Source: Molossus alvarezi
Lineage: Eukaryota; Chordata; Mammalia; Chiroptera; Molossidae
DNA length: 64,000 nucleotides
Direction of reading: 5' to 3'
NCBI GenBank assembly: GCA_037176705.1
Contig: CM073905.1
Coordinates: forward strand, 30,970,986-31,034,985
A model generated the notes under the pieces. It had not been told where the DNA came from, made no database searches, and was given only the letters and a program-made list of their open reading frames with translations. Position numbers and translations under genes: made by a program. Positions 52,901-61,900 of the stretch are shown here, in pieces (the stretch's first letter is position 1; each line of letters starts with the position of its first letter).

Positions 52901-55900
52901 AGTGGGCGAGTGCAGGTCTCTCACCAGCAGCGGGACAGTGGCCCTTTCTCTGCACCCTCCTTGCTCACTGGTGTCTGCACCGAGACTGTTGTTTGCTTGC
53001 TGTACCGCTATCGTTAGTTCCAGCACCTGGTCGGTGAGGCTCCCGTCGAGTTCTTCCAATTGCCTTGGCTGTTCTGAGCCTTTTGCTCTAACACTAATTT
53101 AGAATCAGTTCATCGGGTTTTTCAAACCCCCATGTGGATATTGATTGGCACCAGTGCTTGCTTGGATTGGATCCATCGGTTAACGTGAGGAATATTGCCA
53201 GTGTTCCAATCTGAGTCAAAGGAAGGCTGTTAATAGGATTCAGGGAAGAAATCTGAAACAGTTGCTCAAGGAAAAAAATACAACTGTCCTTGAAACAAAG
53301 ACTCACCTAGATGTCCCGGAGCCCTCATAGAGCCCCCATGCAGTGCCTGCCTCCCACACTCTGCCCGCTGGGCCCCCACGTGCAGGAGTGGGTCATGGAG
53401 CAGTTCCATGGGAGGGCTCCGCAGGTCTGCCCCCCTGAGTGCAGAGCTGAGGCTGAACACTGGGGCCGGGGACCACAGCTCAGCATAGCCTCACGGGGCC
53501 CAAGGTCCACAGACACGCACTACTTCTGATCTGTATGTGGGAGCAGTCGGACTTCTGGTAGGTATTCCCGGCAATGAGTTTTGGGATTAATCTGCCTGAA
53601 AAACTGTATTAAATGGCAAACATCAGTACCCGTCTTAAATATCAGTGTCCTGCGGTCTTAACAGCACGTCTGAAAGGGTCAGATTTTCAACTTTGGACAA
53701 GGCCTTGTTGTTGTAAGTAGACGTGCTACTGTGTTAACAGTCGGTGTCTGATTCGGGCTACTTGTTGGGAGGTTTCTGTTGCCTTGCTCAGCTCTGGTCT
53801 GAGGCCTGGCGTGCTCCATGTGTGCTCAGGGCCAACCTGGACATCTTCGACTACATCTACATCGACGCCTTTGGGAAAGGCAGGCAGCTGACGGTGAAAG
53901 AGTGCGAGTACCTGATTGGCCAGCACGTGACTGCGGCGCTGTACGGGGTGGTCAACGTGAAGAAGGTGCTGCAGCGCATGGTGGGGAACCTGTTAAGCCT
54001 GGGCAAGCGGTAAGGTTTTCTTGGTTTTCCAGTACTTCTGCGGAGTGCATGTCTTCGAAGGCTCGCATGGCCTAACAGACTTCCCTTTAAGGAGCCTCCC
54101 TGTGACACCGAGAGCAGGAGTGAGGTGCGGCACCATTGGGCTATCTAGACAAAAGCGGGTTTCCGTGACATGCTGCTGTCTAGAGCTAAGACGTGCTAAG
54201 TGAGGTGTCTTTGTGATCGCTGCAGTGGACTTGGGCTGCTGCTCTTGGTAAATGCCGAGAGCATCCCTCAGTAACAAGACTCTCAGGCTGGCAAAGATTC
54301 TCTCTCATGTCCAAGTGCTCTGTCACCTTGTAATTTATACCTTGCTATAACTTAGGTAAGAAAGCAAACAAAAGTGACACTAGCTTGCTTCTGAATCCAG
54401 GGGAATTTGTCTCACTGAGGAAGTAGGAAGTTGTACATTGTAGCAATCGTTTCTCTGCCCTGGCAGAATTCTTTTTTTAAAAAAACAGACTTTATTTTTA
54501 GAGCACTTTTTGGTTCACAGCACAACTGAGCAGAAAGTACAGAGATTCCCATAGGCCCTGCCTCCACACAGCCTTCCCCAGTCCGCAGCTAGCACCCAAG
54601 CAGTGCATTTGTCACGATCGATGCATCTGCACTGACACAGCTGAGCACCCAGAGGCCAGAGTTACAGTCATACGTTCAGGTTCACTCCCGGTGTTGTATG
54701 TTCTACAGATTTTAAGACATTTAATGACGTGTGTACCATTACAGTATCACAGGGCAGTTTCTGCCCTGAGAGTCTTCTCCCCTTATTCAGAATTCATTCT
54801 TAATTATATACAGTGTTACAGAGGGAACTACATAATGGAAACACAATTTTAGTTTAGTGCCCAGCACCAAAGTGGGGTGCAAAAGTTTATATTTCTTGTC
54901 TGCATGCTTTTTATTAAGGCCACTGTAACTGCTGAACAGAGAGGAAGTATCAGAATCAGAAAATGTATGGGATTTGTGTCAATTTTTTCTAAAACCTGAG
55001 CCTTGCAAAATAGTGTCTTAGAAGCACGCAGGGCAAGATGTTTCTCTCCCCTATAGGGAAGGCATCGACCAGTCGTACCAGCTCCTGCGAGACTCCTTGG
55101 ACCTGTACCTGGCGATGTACCCGGACCAGGTGCAGCTTCTCCTCCTTCAGGCCAGGCTCTACTTCCACCTGGGAATCTGGCCAGAGAAGGTAATTATTTG
55201 AGTTTGATACTTTGCACTTTTCTTAGAGAGGGAACTCATCTTGAAAGGCGGCTCTTAACAGGTTTATCCTTATGTTAACATGGAAGATAAACCATATCTG
55301 TTCCAAGTCTCCCAGTCTTGACCCATCATTCAATTCTTTTTGTTTGTTTGGTCTTCTTTTATTCTGATAAAGAAACTGGTCATACTCCTAGGAAAGTTGC
55401 CCATTCTCTTTGTGGTCAAGATGCCCAGAACCACGGTGCCTCTGCCCTGCCACTCACCTCCCATTGCCCCTAAGCTGTATTTTCCCCAAGTCACCTGACT
55501 CAGCAAGGGGAGGCGAACCTGAAATGCTCAGCCTCCAGGTGTGCTGTCAGTAATTAAATCGACCAGACACAAACACCCCTGTGTGAGAGAGGGAAGTTAA
55601 TTCTAGACATGTGCACGTCCAGCGACTGGGCTAGTTCAGGACCATTTGTGCCTTTGAAAACTGCTGAATTTGATTTTGTTGCCCGGGAGTTCTGAGTCTT
55701 GCCGCGGCCCCTGTGGCCCACGGCACGCACTTGCAGATGGCTGTAGCACCGAGGTTGGGAGCGCTTCTCAGCGGGCTGTGGGCGGCAGATGTTCAAGGCC
55801 AGCTGTGGGTCTGGAGCAGGAGCAGCTGCACGCTTGCATCACATCCTTGCTTTTCCAGGAGATAAGAGAATAATCCGTGTTGTTTGTTCAGAGCCGTCTG

Positions 55901-58900
55901 GTGAGAGCACTAAACTCTGAGCTCTCACAGAGACATCAGCATGAAGTCATCTGCCCGTGCTTTAGAGAGGTGCATATCTTTCCTTGAGAACATAAATTGT
56001 CTACATGACTTGACTTTGCTTAGATTTAAATTGTCTCAGTTACTCACAACTTCAAAGACCTGAAATATTTCTGAGAAAGGACACATCAGTACGAAAATCT
56101 CTAGGCTCCTATCTTAAGAAAATACGTCATCTGTGGCTCAGGGAGCAAAGGCATGTGATCTGGTTGAAGAGTTACAGGAACTCTAGACTCTGCCAGTTAT
56201 TACCCACTTCCCAGAACCTAAATAAATCCTGTTGTCCAAGATTTAATAGGTTAGTTTATCTTTTCATTTTATTTATTTTTTAACTCTAGGATATATATAT
56301 ACATATAATTCCTGTCACTTTATACTGTAGATTAGTTAAGGAATTTCATGATAATTTATAAAATGTAGAGATCCTTTCTAGGCAAGCCTTTTTACAAATA
56401 AATCCTATGCTTAAGTTACGTGTCAGCCTCCGCAGGGGTGAGGCTCCCGTCTCCTTCGTGGGGGAGAGTCTGCAGAAGCTCTGGCGACTGGCTCAGCCCA
56501 TGCTCACATGCTGCTTTCTGGGGAATTGCCTCGGTGTCCTCGGGGTGACCAGGACGGCCTCCCTGCCAAGGAAGTGTCACTAAAACAAGTTCCAGATTCG
56601 TTACACGCAGAACATTTGTCCTCATGGTGGCCATTCATTTGCTGCTGGCCTAGGCGCTGCTCCCATTCCGAGATCAGGAATGAAAAGTGGCTCATTCCCA
56701 GTGACTGGAGACTCCCCCTTCATAAACACATGCTCTAGCCAGGAACCAACACCCGAGACTGGGAAGGCACCCTGGGGGGCTCCCCAAGAGGAAGGATAGG
56801 GAGAGCTGAGGTGGTCAGAATGTGCTCCTCTCTGAAGGAAGGGTTCGAGGTGGACGTGGAAGGATGGGCAGCCATTTCAGAAGGCAGAAAAGGAGGTCAG
56901 TGCAGTGGGGTCGGTGTGCGTATGGCACAGAGGTGGAGATCTCAGTGTGTGCGAGGAGGTTGGCTTCGCAGGGGTCCTGATACGTGTCCGTGTGCGTGTG
57001 TGTGTGCACGTCCAGGTATGCAGAGTACTGTTTGGGGCGTGAGACCCGTTTGTGGAGGGCTTGGAATCTGCTTGACCTTATTAGATGAAAGGGAAACATA
57101 CCTAAGCTGGAAAGACCAGAAGGTCAGCTTGTTTTCAATTGAATTAAACCAGGAAGAGCAGAACAGGTCCTCTCGGTCACTATCGTAGTAATCCAGGGTC
57201 GCTGTGGCTGTGATGGAGATGGAGAGTGGAGGATGGTCAGCTTTGAAAGCCCTAACACACATCTCAACCCTGTGAGGTGTGCTTGTCTTTCTTTTTGCCA
57301 TTTTACAAATAATAAAACAGGCACTGAGAAGTGGGGAACTTGATGAGTCTCCTGCATAGCACGGTGGCTCCCGAGCCTTCACCCCTGGGATGGGGGGCTG
57401 GGCGAGACTGTTTCCAAAGAAGCGCACAGACCTGCGTCCCTGCTTTGCGCTCTCGTCATCGCGCTCCTGTGTCTCTACTTTCCGGTGGGAAGATGTCCCT
57501 CTGTCTTCTAAGGCACACCTGCCAAGCTCTGGGTCCAGCTCTCCTGCCTTTTCTTGGATTGCTGTTTCCCTTTATGCTAATTTTCCCTTTACGCTCTTAC
57601 ATCTTCAATTCCGTTACTCTCATCTCCTGTCAGCATTAAATACTCAAATCTCTCTCATCTTTGGAAAAACAGGAACAAAACAGCACCCCACGACAGCCCT
57701 GCTGGCATTGTCCTTCAGCATATCTCCTTATCTCCTCCCCGGCACAGCTAAGACCTGGTAGCTCCGGCCACCTGCCTCGCCTCCCACGCACTCCTCGGAA
57801 CACGGGGATCTGTCCCGCCCCTCCGCCTCAGGAACTGGCTTGCCAACGAAGCCAGTGACCCCTTTTTGATAAATCTTTTTTTTCCCTGCCTAATCTAACA
57901 GATACTTGTTCCCCTTATCTTTCTTGATCTATGGGGCCACTCTGCTTGGCACGCTCTGTTCCTTCGACTCTGTGGCTGTTGGTTCTCAGGGTCTTGCTAG
58001 TTCCTTGTCCTGTGGTCGTTCCTAGACATTTTCACTCTGCACCTTTCCGTAAGTGATCTCCTCTGTTCTCCTTCTTCAGTCCCACCTCGAGGCTGATGGC
58101 TCCCCGGTCTGGTCTCCTGCCTGGACCCTGAGCTCCAGACCAGCACACCCTGATGTCCCTTCCACATCTGCACCTGGCTGTCTCCCAGATTTTCATGCCT
58201 TCCTCCCACATGCTCTCCTCCCCTTAGACCCCGCAGCCTGTTTTATACACTGTAGCCAGAGTAATCTTAACATGTCCATTATGTCTCTCAGGCTCATTCT
58301 CTTCATTGTGGCCTCTGCTCCTCACTGGGGCTGTCCCCTTGCTCTCAGTACAGTTCTGCCACGTGGCAGGTGCCCAGAAGTTTTTACTTGAATGAATTAG
58401 AAGTGACGGATCTTCATTAGCTGTGAGTAAGGGAGGAGGCTCAAAGAGGATGTCCAGATTTCCCAACAACTGTTGGCCACATGAAAAGTGGGTGTTAGGA
58501 GAACAGGCGTGTTTCGTGGTGTGGGAGGGGGTTCAGCTTGGTGTTTGTTGAATACAGGGAACCAAGTGCCCCTGTCCTAGGGCATTGGGCAGGGCCTGGG
58601 GGCTGGCAGGGGAAGCCCCAAATGTAGGGCATTAAAGGGTGATTCCAAGAGCCTCAGAGAGCGCCTCGGGGAACCTGCAGTTAAAGGGCAGGGGCAGCAG
58701 ACTGCAGCCTGCAGGCCCCAAGCAGTCTGGTCTCATGAATACATTTTATTCGCCCTCCACCCCGCCCCTTGCTAACTTGTCTCTGGCCCCTTTCCAGCGA
58801 GGGGAGAAGTTGAGTCAGACTGAAGGGCCACAAAGCCCAAAACACTTACTCTCTGGCCCTTTAAATAAAACATTTGACAATCAAGAGTGATAGCCCCCCT

Positions 58901-61900
58901 CTTCCAAAATTTCTACTCCAAAGCTGTTGAGTCGGGATTCTAAGCCTAGACATTGATTTGGACACAGCAGGGTCCCCAGCTGTCAGCACTGTCCTTCGGG
59001 ACGAAAAAGGCCCAGGTCACCTTCGCCTCTCTTCCCTTTCACCCTCTCGTCTGCATGTCAGGGAAGGCGGGGGCTTGTCCCGACCTCTCCTGATGCTCTT
59101 GAGTTCCAGAGTCCTTTGTGCAGTGAAGATCCCAGACTGGCCAGTTTCCCTGCGGGGGAGGCGCTGGGGGGAAAGCAGGGGGCTGTGTCTGGCACGCACC
59201 AGAAGTCAGTCAGCAGAACTGGCTGGAACTGCAGAAGGGACCACAAGGAGGGCATTGCACACGCCCAGCACATAGAAGCCCACTGTTAAATCCCGTGCTG
59301 TTTGCCACAAAAGATAAAGGTTGTTAGTGTCTCCCAAGTTACAAGTCCTCTTGGAAGGGGGACCGGGGGATGGACTCTCAGCTGACAGTGATTGAAGCTG
59401 GGTTTGAGATGCATGAGTCATACCACTGCCCATTTCTATGTGTTTGAGAATTTTCATAACAGTTCTTTAACATACTCCTGCTCCTGCTTTGGTGTGGGGT
59501 GACTAGGGCTCAGATTAGCCCAGGTCTCCTCACTCCAGGTCTGCACAGCCTGTGACCTCAGGCACGGTACCTGCCTCCACTAAGCCTGATTCCGCTTCTG
59601 GTATGGCTGTTGCTGGCCTTCACGTTGGGGGGATTAAATGAAATTTAAAAAGTGACAGTCTTGGTACAGTGACCAGTGAAAAATAGATTTAGTCAATATT
59701 GAGACCCGCAAATCTCAGTCTGGAAGGAGAGGTTGGGTATTGCATAAAACGGTAGTTTTCACAACACTGACAGGTTCAAAATATATCAGGAAACAAGGCC
59801 TTTATTAATTATCACTTGATAGGAGAATAAACAAATTCAAAGGTAAAAACAAGTTTGACAGACCTGGGACTAGGATCCGGGTTGCTTTGTCTCAGGACTC
59901 AGTAACTAGGGAAGGATCCTGTTTACAACAGAGAAACATGTCCGAGACCCTCTGCTAAGGGCTGTGTGTGTGTGTGTTTGCCCCTGTGTGAGTAGTAACT
60001 GTATCAGAATTTGTATTTTTTTCTGAGGCGCCAGGACAGTAGCAAGAATGTAACCTTGAGTTCTCTTCTGCCAGCTAATCATTTAACCCCATGTGCACGT
60101 GGCTTCTTCCTGTCCACCTGAACACGAAACCCACTGCCAGGTAGAGTAATGGCAGTGACTGGCAGGATCCAGACCCTGGTGCCATCTCTCTCCCTCAGGT
60201 GCCACAGCGAAACTGATGGCATCCGTTCAGTGTCCTCTCTGTGGCCCCTCTGTCTCCATGGTACTGAGGCGTTTCTGGTTGGAACATCGTCCCAATGCAC
60301 TAGTGCATGGATGGATGGACAATGGGTCAATGTCTGTCTGTCTCTCCTTCCTCTCTCTAAAATCAACCAGTAATTTTTTTTAAAAAAGTGAAGCCCAGCC
60401 CTGGCCGGTTTGGCTCAGAGGTTGAGGGTCAGCCTGCAGATGAGGTTGGGGTCATGCAGAAGGCAACCAATCGATTTTCTCTCTCCTCTTGAAAAAATGT
60501 TGAGAATGGAGGCGCACGCTGACCTAGACTGTAAGACCCTTTGCGAGCTCACCTTGTCATGATGTGCCTGTCAGTGGCAGGTCCTCCTTGCCCCTCCCTC
60601 GCTGGTTGCAGCCGCCGGGCTTCTGAGCGCTCCCTGATGTTCACGCCGGTGGATCGGGGTGCCTGGGGCCGGCGCCCCACGGCGGCAGGCACTGACGGGG
60701 CACATCTGTCTCGGGCCTGGGCCATCACAGGGCCCCGCCTTGCCGTCCTTTCTTAGTTAGGTAGGGACAATCCAGTGCAGCGACACGGAAAAGACCTTAA
60801 TAAAAATATTATCACCTAGTCTTTCTGTCTTGTCTTAAAGGTGCTTGACATCCTCCAGCACATTCAAACCCTAGACCCCGGGCAGCACGGGGCTGTGGGT
60901 TATCTGGTGCAGCACACGCTCGAGCACATTGAGCGCAAGAAGGAGGACGTGGGAGTGGAGGTGAAGCTCCGTTCCCACGAGAAGCACAGGGATGTCTGCT
61001 ACTCCATCGGGCTCATTATGAAGCATAAGAGGTGAGTGCCCGGGGCGCCGCCCCACGCGTGGCTGCGGAAGACACCGGGGCCTGTGAGCAGCGGCAGGAC
61101 TCGCTCCAAGGGAACCGACTCCAAGCAGCGACTGCTTCAGTCCCAGCACAGGAGGCCTGAAGCGGAACCGAACCGCTGAGCATTCTGTGTTTAGGAAGGG
61201 ACTCGCTTTCCTGGCTGGAGGTCTTCCGTCTAGGGACCTTGCGCTGTCCGACCTCCTCTTTGTGGGAGAAGGGAGGCAGCTATGTGTGCAGTTCTTCCTG
61301 TCTTCCTTGTCCTCAGTCTCTCCCTCCCTGTTCCAGTTGTGGGCGGGGCCTCTGGGTCTCGGGGGGTACTCGGGGTCCACTTGCCAGACAAGATTAAACT
61401 GTCCAAGGTGACTGCCGGTCTGCCGGCTGGGAGCTGGGAGTCCTGTTCTGCCAACATGTTACTGCCAGACCTCGGACACTGCTCTGAGGAGGTAGCTGGC
61501 AAAGGGCACTCATGGTGGTTTTAGTTTGCATTTCCCTGACATGCACAGAGTGAGATTCTTTCCACAGTTCCCTGGCTTCAAGTTTTCTTTCATTAATGCC
61601 CATCAAGTGATTTGCTTCTGATTTGTAGTCTGTCTTTTTCTGTATACTTAGTCTCTGTGTGTGCATAGGGTCCAAATATCTTTTCCAGGTTTTGGTTAGT
61701 GTTTTCGATCCTTTATTGCATTCTATTTTTGTTTTGTTTGTTTTTTTACTTTATTATTTTGGAAATTTCAAGCATCTAAAAGTAAAACGATTTGAGTGTG
61801 CTGAACCAGGTGATGTTCCCATATCAGCTCCAGGGGTCATCATAACAGGGTCAGTCTTCACTGTTTCCTCTTCATCCGCCCTTCCCTCCCTCTGCCCTGA

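Larger units (their letters stand above)
55190..60840 (+). other. FBXO21: FBXO21 intron 9 (5.7 kb, Ves-poor)
   Basis: Donor gtaatt, acceptor aaag. Contains an L2-type relic (57880-58395), an hAT-type MITE (58660-58890), a MIR-like fragment (59480-59690), short GT repeats and one deleted Ves (60399-60500). 55195-57870 and 58900-59470 show no repeat or gene that I recognise; the antisense and sense open frames there lack family features. Confidence 0.85.
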
